A DNA stretch of 35,852 bases from Candidatus Pollutiaquabacter sp. (GTDB lineage: Bacteria > Bacteroidota > Bacteroidia > AKYH767-A > 2013-40CM-41-45): positions 1 to 35,852 of the forward strand of contig CAINVI010000089.1 of assembly GCA_903854075.1 (NCBI GenBank). The letters run 5' to 3'. Of this stretch, positions 8,183 through 17,319 are shown piece after piece. Both the position numbers and the translations under genes were made by a program. How positions within the stretch are numbered: position 1 is the first letter of the stretch; each line of letters opens with the position of its first letter. The notes beneath the pieces were generated by a model. It saw only the letters and a program-made list of their open reading frames with translations, was not told the DNA's origin and made no database searches.

Positions 8183-8254
8183 ATGGAAATGCTATCCCAA
8201 CACCCTTTATCGGCTGAAAACCACCACTCCGCCGCCGCCGGGAGCCATCCATAA
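8183..8254 (+). pseudogene. Possible truncated gene start (23 codons)
   Basis: ATG at 8183 begins MEMLSQHPLSAENHH and stops at 8254. It sits 25 nt after the orphan TATCTTTG box, the layout of a normal gene start in this window, but overlaps the last codons of the convergent GH97 gene (ends 8207). No family was recognised. It may be the broken 5' end of a deleted gene or chance. Confidence 0.25.
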
Positions 8255-10207
8255 GCGGAAGCTAGTAGTAGCACGTGCTATTCCGGTCTGTAACACGTAA
8301 GATTCAGGATCGGTGTTGAAATGAGATCCGGGTGCGTCCGTACATGATTCCACGCTATAGTCGACTTCCTGCTCCAAAAAATCAAGCGGCAAACTTATTT
8401 CTCGAGAGTATTCGTTGGTAATACCGGCCACAAACCAGGTTGTTCCCCGACGACGGGCCACTACCACGTATTCGCCGATAGAAGCTGCCAGTACACGTGA
8501 CTCGTCCCAAGTATCCGGAAGTTTCTCAACGAACTGATAAGCCGGATGTGATTGATAATTTTCTAACAGGTCGGCAGCCATCTGCATCGGACTATAATTG
8601 ACGACCAATAATGCCAGCTGGTTGGATAAGGTGCTGTGCACCGTATTGTTTCCCTTATCCAATCCGTTCCACGGGATGCGCTTTGCACTGAAATTATCCT
8701 CGCGTGCATCGAAAATACACGGCGTATAATCCATTGGCCCCGCCATTCCTCGTGTAAAGGGCAAGATGCAGGTATGTGACGGGGGATTACCATCGCTCCA
8801 AGCATTCCACTCCATCCCACGAACTGCTTCGAACGTCATCAGATTAGGATATGTTCGACTTAATCCGGAAGGTATGACCGACTCGTGTACATCCAGCATG
8901 ATTTCGTATTGCGCGGCTTTTCGCATCACCTTATTAAAATGACGGATCATATACTGTCCGTGATGATGTTCAGTCGGCGGATTCACAGGTCCGGCGTATC
9001 CCGTTTTCACATAGTGAATGCCCAATCGTTTGTACTTTGCAAATGCGCTATCTATGTGGCTCTCATAAGAGAGAATATCCCCGCCGGTTTCATGGTGACC
9101 GATCAGTTGTACATTTCGCACATTGGCATATTCCGCCAGTTCTTCCAGATCGAAATCAGCATATGGCGTACGGAAGTCGAATGCGTTTTTTTCTCCCCAA
9201 TTCTCCCATCCGGTATTCCATCCTTCTACCAGCACACCTCCCATACTGTGAGCTGCTGCAAAATCAATATACGCCTTTGCTTTTTCCGTCGTAGCGCCGT
9301 GTCTACCGCCTTCGTGTTTCCATGTCGTCAATCCCAGGTGCATTTCCCACCAAATACCGATATAACGCAGTGGTTTAACGAAAGAAAAATCCCTGACCGC
9401 CGGTGAATTAAGGTTCAGTAATACGTTGGATTCAAGCAGATCAGCCGCACGCGGAGCAACAAAGACAACACGCCATGGCGTGACCATGGGTGACGAAGTT
9501 TTTACCGCAACACCATCCGACCAGGGAACTAAATTAACATCGAACGACAACGAATCGGTCATCGATCTTCGGAGTGTCATGCTTGTATACTCCTCGATGG
9601 CTGCCTCGTGGACACTCACACATGTTCCGCTGTCAAATTGAACCGTAAATGGCGTTGCCACATGACTTGCTTCGGACAACCGTGTGTGCTGATAGGTTTT
9701 CTCATACGTATTGTAATCGGCCCAGGCCCACCAACTATTCGCATCACGCGAAAAACGGAAGGTGGAAAGCTCTCCCAAAATGTCCAGCTGTTCAAGCGTA
9801 TCAGTAAGTCGGTAGCGAAAAGCAAATCCGTCGTTAAATAATCGAAATTCAACCGCAATATTCCGATGACTACGTGCCATTTGCAGCCGAAAATTATAGC
9901 TATGATGTCGGTCACTGATTCGTGAGCGTGTGCCATAGCGTGGTTCCCATTCCTTTTCCGCGAAGGAAGAATCCACCGACAAAATTTTAAAACGACGCAA
10001 TGTATCATTACCACCCAGAATCAACCCAAGTGATGAAGGACGAAACAACGTGTCATCTCGAAAAACGACTAGATACTGCAGCTCACTATCGGGCGACTGG
10101 ATAACGATACGCAGTTTACCATCGGGTGAACGCAACAAGAAATCGGCAGACGCAGCAGTTGTCCGGCCTACTAAAAACAATAAGAATAGTGCGATAAGCC
10201 GGTACAT
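8207..10207 (-). CDS. Glycoside hydrolase family 97 protein (SusB-like alpha-glucosidase)
   Basis: A 666-residue secreted or periplasmic enzyme with an N-terminal signal peptide (about residues 1-20). It has the family layout: beta-sandwich domain to about residue 280, TIM barrel to about 560, and a C-terminal beta domain. Family motifs include VEGWNTGWENWG, HHETGG, HESVIPSG, FEAVRGMEWN and LPFTRGMAGPMDYTP. Glutamates E373, E442, E460 and E466 have the same spacing as the catalytic and calcium-binding E439, E508, E526 and E532 that I recall for B. thetaiotaomicron SusB. The retaining-type nucleophile aspartate is replaced in YVKTGYAG. Together this points to an inverting alpha-glucoside hydrolase. 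No SusC/SusD pair is nearby, so it stands outside a typical polysaccharide utilisation locus. Exact substrate is unknown. Confidence 0.9.
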   Translation of the reverse strand: MYRLIALFLLFLVGRTTAASADFLLRSPDGKLRIVIQSPDSELQYLVVFRDDTLFRPSSLGLILGGNDTLRRFKILSVDSSFAEKEWEPRYGTRSRISDRHHSYNFRLQMARSHRNIAVEFRLFNDGFAFRYRLTDTLEQLDILGELSTFRFSRDANSWWAWADYNTYEKTYQHTRLSEASHVATPFTVQFDSGTCVSVHEAAIEEYTSMTLRRSMTDSLSFDVNLVPWSDGVAVKTSSPMVTPWRVVFVAPRAADLLESNVLLNLNSPAVRDFSFVKPLRYIGIWWEMHLGLTTWKHEGGRHGATTEKAKAYIDFAAAHSMGGVLVEGWNTGWENWGEKNAFDFRTPYADFDLEELAEYANVRNVQLIGHHETGGDILSYESHIDSAFAKYKRLGIHYVKTGYAGPVNPPTEHHHGQYMIRHFNKVMRKAAQYEIMLDVHESVIPSGLSRTYPNLMTFEAVRGMEWNAWSDGNPPSHTCILPFTRGMAGPMDYTPCIFDAREDNFSAKRIPWNGLDKGNNTVHSTLSNQLALLVVNYSPMQMAADLLENYQSHPAYQFVEKLPDTWDESRVLAASIGEYVVVARRRGTTWFVAGITNEYSREISLPLDFLEQEVDYSVESCTDAPGSHFNTDPESYVLQTGIARATTSFRLWMAPGGGGVVVFSR

Positions 10208-10243
10208 GTAAAAAAATTAAAACAGTTCAGCGACGCCTGATCT

Positions 10244-11104
10244 TCATCCTTTGAGATACTCCCAATCTTTAATCGGTTCGAAATCCTTTCGGCTTTCTAC
10301 CGCTGATGGGTGTGTAAGTAGGGACTCCACGCTCACTTCAGGAATTAGGGCGGCGCCGAGTGACTCCTTAATAAAAATTAGATTATGTCCGTAATCATTG
10401 GCACCCACCAACCGATATCCTTTTCGCCGGGCCAAATTCGCCATAGCAACCGGTGATGCTCCGTGATAGACCGGATGCTTACCTGGAAAAGTATAATCAG
10501 GATCGTATGGAACCACGATATTATTCAGTCCGAATTCCACGTGTGTTTCGATAATGACAACACGCGGCGAAACAACGGACAATGCGTCCCAGATCCAGTA
10601 ATCATATCCGTCAAGATCAATGGACAACAAATCGATTTCCCCGAGCAATCCGGCTTCACCGATTAATTGATTAACGTTCTCCCGCGTAACTTTATGGCAG
10701 ATAAATTGAGGATGATACGCCCACGGATCAGGATAGCGTTGATAGAATCGTCGTCCGCGAGCCACCGAGGTTTTATCACCATCAATGAACAATCCGTACC
10801 ATCCGAAATTAAGTATCAGGTTAGCGCAATTACTGTTAACGCCATCGTTGGAACCGATCTCGACGAATCGTTTTTGTCCCATACCAATCACAGAAAAAAT
10901 AAATAGCAGCAGACCATCTTCTTCGTGCTGTGAAAACACTTTTAGTCCGGTGTCTTTCAGTGCCGGCGGATTTCCTGCAGCAGCCCGTTCCTGATAATAC
11001 AAAAATAGTTGACGCTGCGCCGCTTGTGCGGCCGGAGAAAACTTATCCCAAACGCGAAAAATCAGTAAATACTTTTTCAGAAAATTCTTTACGCTGTTAA
11101 TCAT
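10244..11104 (-). CDS. FkbM-like methyltransferase / hypothetical protein
   Basis: A 286-residue protein without an obvious signal peptide. The segment FVEIGSNDGVNSN followed about 20 residues later by LFIDGD resembles the SAM-binding motif I and acidic loop of FkbM-type methyltransferases. The downstream LLSIDLDGYDYW and VVIIETHVEFG also fit that fold. The substrate cannot be read from the sequence; related proteins often act on sugars or cell-surface glycans. It lies 36 nt upstream of the GH97 start on the same strand, so the two may be cotranscribed. Assignment to FkbM is from motif shape only. Confidence 0.65.
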   Translation of the reverse strand: MINSVKNFLKKYLLIFRVWDKFSPAAQAAQRQLFLYYQERAAAGNPPALKDTGLKVFSQHEEDGLLLFIFSVIGMGQKRFVEIGSNDGVNSNCANLILNFGWYGLFIDGDKTSVARGRRFYQRYPDPWAYHPQFICHKVTRENVNQLIGEAGLLGEIDLLSIDLDGYDYWIWDALSVVSPRVVIIETHVEFGLNNIVVPYDPDYTFPGKHPVYHGASPVAMANLARRKGYRLVGANDYGHNLIFIKESLGAALIPEVSVESLLTHPSAVESRKDFEPIKDWEYLKG

Positions 11105-11165
11105 AATACAGCGTGAAAATACGTCATAAAAACGGTCTATTCAACCAGTCTAAAAAATAAGCTGA

Positions 11166-12032
11166 TCAACGGTTGTGTGACGGAATAAGGCCTCGAAGAC
11201 CCATATCTACGACACTTTCGGCACCGCCGATCTGCGCATCCCAACGACCATTTCCATTTGCATCTATCCATTCAAAGCTATTATTAATGGAAAGCGACAT
11301 GGTAACGGTAATATCTTCAGTTTCGGTGCCGGTGATACGCAACGGCGTTACAAATTGTCCGGTAACCACGCAAGAACCCTGAGGAATAGGCGAAGAATTA
11401 AACAATGGATTAGGAACAGTAGTAGCACCGGGAGGCGCCTGGCCGCTGGAGACAATGCCGTTGGTTTCAAAACCCCAATAGCCTTGCAAGCGATTGCCGT
11501 TCACGCTGACTTGTTGGCTGTCGATGGTGTATGATGTAAGATAAGTGTTGTAACCCACGAAGCTGGCAATTGTTCCTGTGAGTGGTAGTCCGTTGAAAGA
11601 ATAATCGACATCGTAATTCTGATACGAAAGCGATAACCGGACCCATTCGAAATTTCCCATGGGCACCTCGTTCAATGGAAGTTCCAAAAACACTTCTCCG
11701 GGCGCTACCACTCGTGAACGATTGAAATCAATCGCCGTAGATCCACCGATAGAAGTTTCTGGTGCATGATAAAGTATGGCCCCCTGGCCGAGCAAGGTGT
11801 AAGGTCCGGGAGCTAATTCAAGATAGTGTGCGGAAATTTTGTTGAACCTAGGATGTTGAGCAGCATGTCCGGCAGGGATACCGACGGTGTCACCAATGTT
11901 TCCCAGCCGCACTTGCGTGGAGTCAACAACGAGTTTCACGATCAGTTTGGGCTGATACGTATTTTCATTGTCTTTTTTACAAGAAAAGAAAAGTGCTAAG
12001 GAGAATAAAACGAAGATGGATTTGCTTTTCAT
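11166..12032 (-). CDS. Hypothetical lipoprotein
   Basis: A 288-residue protein starting MKSKSIFVLFSLALFFSCKK. The LFFSC lipobox puts the acylated cysteine at residue 18, so it should be membrane anchored, with no S-acidic retention-type start evident. The body is rich in beta-strand and near the C-terminus has DANGNGRWDAQIGG, a D/N-rich loop resembling dockerin-like or EF-hand calcium sites. I do not recognise a named family. It is divergent from the M43 protease gene. A TATATTGG sequence at 12048-12055 on the minus strand is one base off the -7 consensus, 15 nt before the ATG. Confidence 0.8.
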   Translation of the reverse strand: MKSKSIFVLFSLALFFSCKKDNENTYQPKLIVKLVVDSTQVRLGNIGDTVGIPAGHAAQHPRFNKISAHYLELAPGPYTLLGQGAILYHAPETSIGGSTAIDFNRSRVVAPGEVFLELPLNEVPMGNFEWVRLSLSYQNYDVDYSFNGLPLTGTIASFVGYNTYLTSYTIDSQQVSVNGNRLQGYWGFETNGIVSSGQAPPGATTVPNPLFNSSPIPQGSCVVTGQFVTPLRITGTETEDITVTMSLSINNSFEWIDANGNGRWDAQIGGAESVVDMGLRGLIPSHNR

Positions 12033-12198
12033 TTTGACTATTTAAGCCCAATATAGTAATTGAAGCACTTTTCTGAAAATTGTTTTTACAGCCTAAAACG
12101 AGCCAATTGCGATTAAGGAGATGAAAACCATGATAATTACAAATCACGCCATTATTAGACACAAAACAATTAATGCATCTTTACGACTCGATAACGCT

Positions 12199-13467
12199 AT
12201 GAAAAAACACATCCTACTACTACTCCTGGCATCGCTCAGTCTTCGCGTAACTTTTGCCCAACAGCAACGTCATTGTGGCACACATGATCGCTACGAGCAA
12301 GCTATTGCGAATGATCCCTCGCTGGTAAATCGCCGTCTCCAAATGGAGGTTCAACTTCAGCGCTGGATCGAATCGAAACAACTGGAGAAATCTACCGGCA
12401 ACAGCAACGTAGTGGTTACTGTACCGGTAGTCATTCATGTATTGTATACCAACAGTGCTCAGAATATTTCCGATGCTCAAATCCTTTCTCAACTTGACGT
12501 ACTCAACGAAGATTACGGATTACGAAATGCGGACACGACCGTAACACCACCCGTTTTCCAGCCGCTGATGTCGGATGTGCAAATACAATTTTGCTTAGCC
12601 GATATTGATCCGAACGGGAATCCCACCTCAGGTATTGAGCGCAGACAAGTTACCATCAACAGAATCGGAAACGGCAATAGGTATTACAATTATAATCAAG
12701 GAGGATTGAGCGCGTGGAACGCCGATTATTATCTCAACTTCTGGTTATGCGACATTGACGGAGGCAGTACACTAGGATACACCTATCTGCCGGGAACTGT
12801 AAATTCTAATCAAGATGGAATTGTAATCGATCCGCAATACTTTGGAACAATCGGCACTGTTACTCCGCCATTCAACAAAGGACGTACTGTTACACACGAG
12901 GTTGGGCACTGGTTTAATCTCGAACATATTTGGGCGGATGAATCCGGGTGTGCAGCGGATGATTATGTAGCCGACACGCCGCAACAAAAAGGAGAAAACT
13001 ATGGTTGTCCCTCATACCCGCAAACCAACCAATCCGGCGGGCGTTGTAATAGTGCTGACCCCAGCTCGATGTTCATGAATTATATGGATTACACGGATGA
13101 TGCTTGTATGGTCATGTTTACACAGGGTCAAACGGCACGGATGCAAGCAGCGCTGAATAACTTCCGTTCATCACTATTCACCTCCAACGGATGTTCCGCG
13201 ACCACCGGCGTAAAAGATATCAATGGTGTGGCAGATGTGAACGTGATGCCTAACCCATCAAATGGCGTTTTCACTTTTCGGTTTGCGAATGAAATTATTG
13301 CCGGAGAACTTATCATTACTGATCTACAAGGCCGAATACTGATAAAAGCAATCGTTGAAAAAGGTGAGCCCGCAGCCGTAAACCTGGGTAACGAGTCAGC
13401 CGGTATATACTTCGCGCACGTTATAACCATCAACGGAACAAGCGTTATCCGACTGATAAAAAATTAA
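12199..13467 (+). CDS. Secreted M43 family zinc metalloprotease with T9SS sorting domain
   Basis: A pappalysin/ulilysin-type metzincin. The zinc motif HEVGHWFNLEH starts at residue 233, with ligands H233, H237 and H243 and catalytic E234. The Met-turn appears as MNYMDYTDD. A signal peptide (MKKHILLLLLASLSLRVTFA) leads, and the end carries a T9SS type A sorting domain (MPNPSNGVFTF to IRLIKN). It should be exported and act outside the cell on proteins or peptides; the target is unknown. The protein is 422 residues from ATG 12199. The frame is open to 12121, and AAGGAG precedes an in-frame ATG at 12130, but the signal peptide begins at 12199, so I use that start. Confidence 0.9.
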   Translation: MKKHILLLLLASLSLRVTFAQQQRHCGTHDRYEQAIANDPSLVNRRLQMEVQLQRWIESKQLEKSTGNSNVVVTVPVVIHVLYTNSAQNISDAQILSQLDVLNEDYGLRNADTTVTPPVFQPLMSDVQIQFCLADIDPNGNPTSGIERRQVTINRIGNGNRYYNYNQGGLSAWNADYYLNFWLCDIDGGSTLGYTYLPGTVNSNQDGIVIDPQYFGTIGTVTPPFNKGRTVTHEVGHWFNLEHIWADESGCAADDYVADTPQQKGENYGCPSYPQTNQSGGRCNSADPSSMFMNYMDYTDDACMVMFTQGQTARMQAALNNFRSSLFTSNGCSATTGVKDINGVADVNVMPNPSNGVFTFRFANEIIAGELIITDLQGRILIKAIVEKGEPAAVNLGNESAGIYFAHVITINGTSVIRLIKN

Positions 13468-13474
13468 CGGTTCA

Positions 13475-13872
13475 CTACTTTGCGGCACAATCCGGATAAT
13501 TCAATCGGAGCGTTTTGGGATCGATATTTTCGGGCAAGCCTTGCGGGAATCGCGCAAATCTATCGAGTTGATCTATGCTAACATTTTCCGTGGTAAAAGT
13601 AGCCGCTCGTTTCGCTGCCGATGTCAACGAGCCAATGACGATCCAATTCATTGGAAACGTAACTGCCGCAAACACGCCGTGGGATAACGAGAGCAGTGTA
13701 AATACAGGAATCGTCTAGGCATAATTTTTCGACGTTGCATAACGAACCGCAAAACTGACAACTTCATTTTTTCCGGAAACGATCAACTTGCCGCACGGTT
13801 CTGGCATCGTTTTTACGTAAAGCAATCTTGAAAAATGACAACAATAAATAGTAGCAGCGACAGTTTCTTCAT
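13475..13872 (-). pseudogene. Decayed gene for a small secreted protein
   Basis: Reading the minus strand from ATG 13872 gives a clear signal peptide, MKKLSLLLFIVVIF, but that frame stops within 20 codons. A second frame carries MPEPCGKLIVSGKNEVVSFA from 13807 and is interrupted by TAG at 13715-13717. The same frame then continues to a plausible C-terminus, LDRFARFPQGLPENIDPK to the stop at 13475. At least one frameshift and one nonsense change are therefore needed. A TAGATTTG box stands 25 nt before 13872. Together these suggest a gene of about 130 codons that has decayed or was misassembled. The family is not recognised. Confidence 0.55.
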
Positions 13873-13897
13873 ACTCGAAAAATTAAATAGATGGAAA

Positions 13898-13905
13898 CAA
13901 ATCTA
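13898..13905 (-). promoter_or_regulatory. -7 box TAGATTTG before the decayed gene
   Basis: The minus strand reads TAGATTTG, matching TAnnTTTG, 25 nt upstream of the ATG of the broken signal-peptide frame. Its retention suggests recent decay or a sequence error. Confidence 0.45.
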
Positions 13906-13917
13906 ATGATGCAACCA

Positions 13918-13949
13918 AGCGAAGTGTATGATTAAAATCAGTCTTCGCT
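13918..13949 (-). terminator. Stem-loop after the MOSC gene
   Basis: AGCGAAG at 13918-13924 pairs with CTTCGCT at 13943-13949, and TGATT 13929-13933 pairs with AATCA 13936-13940. It begins three bases past the MOSC stop codon. There is no U-tract, so it may act as an RNA 3'-end stabiliser or a factor-dependent terminator. Confidence 0.55.
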
Positions 13950-13952
13950 GCA

Positions 13953-14732
13953 TTATACGGGAATCACTAGTTCTCCGAACCTGAATTTTTGGCCCTGCTG
14001 ATTCTTACGAAAAACACAACTGACGGAAAGTTGGTAATAGTTACCATAATCCGGCAACGGACTGAAATCGGGAAGACTTTCTTTTCTAAGTGTTATGAAT
14101 TCTTTCTGAAAATTACGCAACATCTCGCCATTGTCAGGATTCCTGGAAGGAACAACGCAGCGGGGACAAGGCTTAACGCCTTCGGCAAGCAATTGATTTA
14201 CTAAAAAAGGAACGCGCACTTTGTGCGGCCGAACAAGGTTTTCCTCCCAAAACGCCGGCACATCATCGATTTCGATATTAGCCCGGAATCGACGCCGACA
14301 TTCGTCCATGCTGAACGAAAAACGATCTGCGACTTGCCGAAGGCTGGCCGTTGAAATTAACGTGAACTTACTTTGCTCCGGATCATCAAGAAATGCACCG
14401 TCCGGATTTTCTTCAAGCGTTACATTATCCGAAAAGCATTCACTAAGAAACTGATTGATACGATGTCGGTCGTGATGAAGGTGAAATGTTTCCGGTAGTT
14501 TGTTTTCGGGCATAAAGGTGACATACTCCACCTCCTGATCAAAACCGGTACGGATTCGGTGAATGACTGGCGTGTTTTTACCGTTAACTACGATTCCCTT
14601 TTCATTGAAAATAGCGTACCGACGGTCGTTAAGGATAGAACCTGATGCGGTTACGGACGCCTCTATGAGCGACAGCCCATCCAGGGATTTTATAGGATAA
14701 ACCGTAATGCGTGAAATAGTTGCTGCGTCCAT
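13953..14732 (-). CDS. MOSC domain-containing protein
   Basis: A 259-residue protein with an N-terminal MOSC_N beta-barrel (ISRITVYPIKSLDG and DRRYAIF) and a C-terminal MOSC domain (RRFRANIEIDDVPAFWEE, then CPRCVVPSRNPDNG). The cysteine in CPRC is at the position expected for molybdenum cofactor sulfur or Mo coordination. The protein lacks the ferredoxin domain found at the end of YcbX. By family it probably handles a molybdenum cofactor in reduction of N-hydroxylated compounds or in sulfur transfer; this is inference. It is divergent from asnS. A stem-loop follows the stop at once. Confidence 0.88.
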   Translation of the reverse strand: MDAATISRITVYPIKSLDGLSLIEASVTASGSILNDRRYAIFNEKGIVVNGKNTPVIHRIRTGFDQEVEYVTFMPENKLPETFHLHHDRHRINQFLSECFSDNVTLEENPDGAFLDDPEQSKFTLISTASLRQVADRFSFSMDECRRRFRANIEIDDVPAFWEENLVRPHKVRVPFLVNQLLAEGVKPCPRCVVPSRNPDNGEMLRNFQKEFITLRKESLPDFSPLPDYGNYYQLSVSCVFRKNQQGQKFRFGELVIPV

Positions 14733-14879
14733 GACCGAAAGGCAAGTTCATCAAATATTCGCCAAAAACAGCTGGATATACGGCCTTATTTACACGAAGG
14801 ATTGTTTGTTCTTCACTACGCCGGCATTTGTCAAACCCCTTAAAATTGCGTTTTTTTACAGTCTAAAATTTATTCGTCT

Positions 14880-16262
14880 ATGATTACCACACGCGTTGCT
14901 GAATTATTGAAAACAGCTGGAAATGGGCAAGCCGTCGAAGTGCGCGGCTGGGTACGGACCCGCAGAGGCAATAAGCAAGTGGCTTTTATCGCAGTCAACG
15001 ATGGATCCATCATCCATAATATCCAGGTGGTGGCCGATATGGAAAAATTCTCGGAAGATTCTATCAAGAAAGTAACCACCGGCGCGTGTATTAGTGTGAA
15101 GGGCAAACTGGTTCCGTCACAGGGACAAGGCCAATCGGTAGAAATACAAGCGGATGAAATTCATGTGCTCGGTGAAGCGGATGAAACATTTCCGTTGCAG
15201 AAGAAAGGCCACTCGATGGAGTTTCTTCGGGAGATCGCGCATCTGCGTCCGCGAACAAATACCTTTGGTGCAGTATTCCGTATCCGTCACCACATGGCTT
15301 TTGCGGTGCATAAATACTTCAACGATCGCGGATTTTATTACCTCCATACACCCATCATCACCGGATCCGATGCTGAAGGTGCTGGAGAAATGTTTCAAGT
15401 CACCACCTTAGACTTACATAATCTTCCTAAAAATCCGGACGGAAGTATTAACCACAAAGAGGACTTCTTTGGCAAAGCCACCAACCTCACGGTTTCCGGT
15501 CAGCTCGAGGGAGAACTCGGTGCCATGGCGCTTGGCTTGATTTATACGTTCGGCCCTACATTCCGGGCAGAGAATTCAAATACGCCGCGTCACCTTGCTG
15601 AATTCTGGATGATTGAGCCTGAGATGGCGTTCTACGACATCAAAGACAACATGGATCTGGCGGAAGATTTTCTTAAATACCTGGTCCGCTACGCACTCGA
15701 CACCTGCAAAGATGACCTTGAGTTTTTGAACAGCATGTACGACAAAGGACTGATTGCACGTTTACAATCTGTCGTTGATCAACCGTTCGAACGACTCACC
15801 TACACCAAAGCGGTTGAACTACTGGAAACATGCGGACAGAAATTTGAATTTCCTGTTTCGTGGGGAACAGACCTTCAGAAGGAACACGAAAACTATCTGG
15901 TGGAGCACTTCAAACGTCCTGTGATTCTCACTGATTATCCGATGACGATCAAAGCGTTCTACATGAAGCAGAACGACGACGGAAAGACGGTGCGTGCTAT
16001 GGACATTCTTTTCCCATGGATCGGTGAAATAATCGGTGGTTCACAGCGGGAAGAGCGGTATGAAAAACTGATTCAGCGTGTTCGTGACATGAAAATCCCG
16101 GAACATGAAATTTCCTGGTATATCGATACACGAAAATTTGGAACATGTGAACATGCAGGATTCGGTTTGGGATTTGAACGTCTGATTCTTTTCATCACAG
16201 GAATGACGAATATACGTGACGTGATTCCGTTTCCGCGTACGCCTAAGAATGCAGAATTTTAA
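14880..16262 (+). CDS. asnS: Asparaginyl-tRNA synthetase
   Basis: A class IIb aminoacyl-tRNA synthetase of 460 residues that charges tRNA-Asn. The N-terminal OB-fold anticodon-binding domain is at about residues 1-110 (VEVRGWVRTRRGNKQVAFI). The catalytic domain follows, with PIITGSDAEGAGEMF, motif 2 (TFRAENSNTPRHLAEFWM) and motif 3 (GFGLGFERLI). The AsnRS-type insert after VTTLD (NLPKNPDGSINHKEDFF) and the absence of a large GAD insert favour Asn over Asp specificity. It stands alone on the plus strand, divergent from the MOSC gene and convergent with the M28 gene. Confidence 0.97.
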   Translation: MITTRVAELLKTAGNGQAVEVRGWVRTRRGNKQVAFIAVNDGSIIHNIQVVADMEKFSEDSIKKVTTGACISVKGKLVPSQGQGQSVEIQADEIHVLGEADETFPLQKKGHSMEFLREIAHLRPRTNTFGAVFRIRHHMAFAVHKYFNDRGFYYLHTPIITGSDAEGAGEMFQVTTLDLHNLPKNPDGSINHKEDFFGKATNLTVSGQLEGELGAMALGLIYTFGPTFRAENSNTPRHLAEFWMIEPEMAFYDIKDNMDLAEDFLKYLVRYALDTCKDDLEFLNSMYDKGLIARLQSVVDQPFERLTYTKAVELLETCGQKFEFPVSWGTDLQKEHENYLVEHFKRPVILTDYPMTIKAFYMKQNDDGKTVRAMDILFPWIGEIIGGSQREERYEKLIQRVRDMKIPEHEISWYIDTRKFGTCEHAGFGLGFERLILFITGMTNIRDVIPFPRTPKNAEF

Positions 16263-16319
16263 ACGCTGCACTTACATTTCTGAAAAACTTACGGTTTAAG
16301 AGTCAATCGGGGCCGCTTA

Positions 16320-17315
16320 TCAATTACCTTCTTTGTAAACCACTTCCAGCAAGGTTTGACCTACCGCTTTTAGCGTTGCGGCATCTATGACCGTCATGTT
16401 GTCGTTGTGGGTATGCCAATGCGAAGCAAAGCCATTGCGCGTCGTCTTGTCGCTATTAATAATATCAATTGATGGGATGCCGTAACGGATTACATAGTAA
16501 TGATCATCCGTGACATAACCACCTTGTTCAAACAAAAAATAATTGGAATAGCCGAGTGATGCTGCTGCTTTCCAGATCTTTTCTACCACATACGAAGCGT
16601 TTTCGCCAGAGAAGCCTTCTATACGAAACTGTGCATTGCGCGAACCGACCATATCCAATAAAACTCCGTAGTTGGCGGTGTAACCGGCTACGTGCGGATT
16701 CTTAGTCCAATATTGAGTTCCCAACGCATAACTGTCTTCACTGCTACCGCCTTTCTCACCCCAGTCTTCCGCATCAAAAAAAGCAATATCAACGCCGATA
16801 GTCGGCGACTTCAAAGACAATTGCCGGGCGACCTCAAGCAATACACCGACACCGCTTCCTCCGTCATCTGCGCCGTCAATCGGTTCACGCGACCGTTCAT
16901 CATCCTGATCCGCCCATGGACGCGTATCCCAGTGTGCAAATAATAAAATCCTCCCTTTCTTCTCCGGATTAAAGGAAGCGATGACATTTCGCATAGTCAA
17001 ATTCGTTCCATCAAAGGCCGTCACTACACTTTTTTGTTCGATGACTTGCGGTGTGAAACGCGAAAGCGTAGCTGTCAAATAATCCGCACATGCTATATGG
17101 GCGGCAGTATTCGGAACACGCGGACCGAATTCTACTTGAGTACTGACAAAAGTATACGCGGAATCAGCATTGAAATCAGGAACAGTTACCGACGATGCTT
17201 GTGTTGACGCATCTGTTTGTTGTTGGGGCTGCTGCGGATTACTTCCACAGGCTGCTACCATCCACCAACAGCCGGCAATGAAGCCTCGAATAGTTTTGTT
17301 GAGGTTCATAACCAA
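16320..17315 (-). CDS. M28 family peptidase, glutaminyl-peptide cyclotransferase-like lipoprotein
   Basis: A 331-residue predicted lipoprotein with a lipobox ending MVAAC near residue 23 and a Q/P-rich linker. The zinc aminopeptidase-fold domain shows HWDTRPWADQD, DGADDGGSGVGVLLE, FFDAEDWG and ASHWHTHNDN. These fit the glutaminyl cyclase branch of M28, which converts N-terminal Gln to pyroglutamate on exported proteins. T9SS cargo often exposes N-terminal Gln after signal cleavage, so a role in capping it is plausible but unproven here. It starts 4 nt after the cysS stop, so the two are very likely cotranscribed. M3 (17309) is an alternative start. Confidence 0.85.
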   Translation of the reverse strand: MVMNLNKTIRGFIAGCWWMVAACGSNPQQPQQQTDASTQASSVTVPDFNADSAYTFVSTQVEFGPRVPNTAAHIACADYLTATLSRFTPQVIEQKSVVTAFDGTNLTMRNVIASFNPEKKGRILLFAHWDTRPWADQDDERSREPIDGADDGGSGVGVLLEVARQLSLKSPTIGVDIAFFDAEDWGEKGGSSEDSYALGTQYWTKNPHVAGYTANYGVLLDMVGSRNAQFRIEGFSGENASYVVEKIWKAAASLGYSNYFLFEQGGYVTDDHYYVIRYGIPSIDIINSDKTTRNGFASHWHTHNDNMTVIDAATLKAVGQTLLEVVYKEGN

Positions 17316-17319
17316 GTGA

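Noticed and set aside
8885..9406. 173-codon open frame antisense to the GH97 gene
   Set aside because: Composition and lack of motifs mark it as a shadow of the GH97 coding frame.
12113..12132. AAGGAG as a Shine-Dalgarno site setting the M43 protease start at 12130
   Set aside because: The signal peptide starts at 12199, and other genes in the window show no such sites, so it is probably chance.
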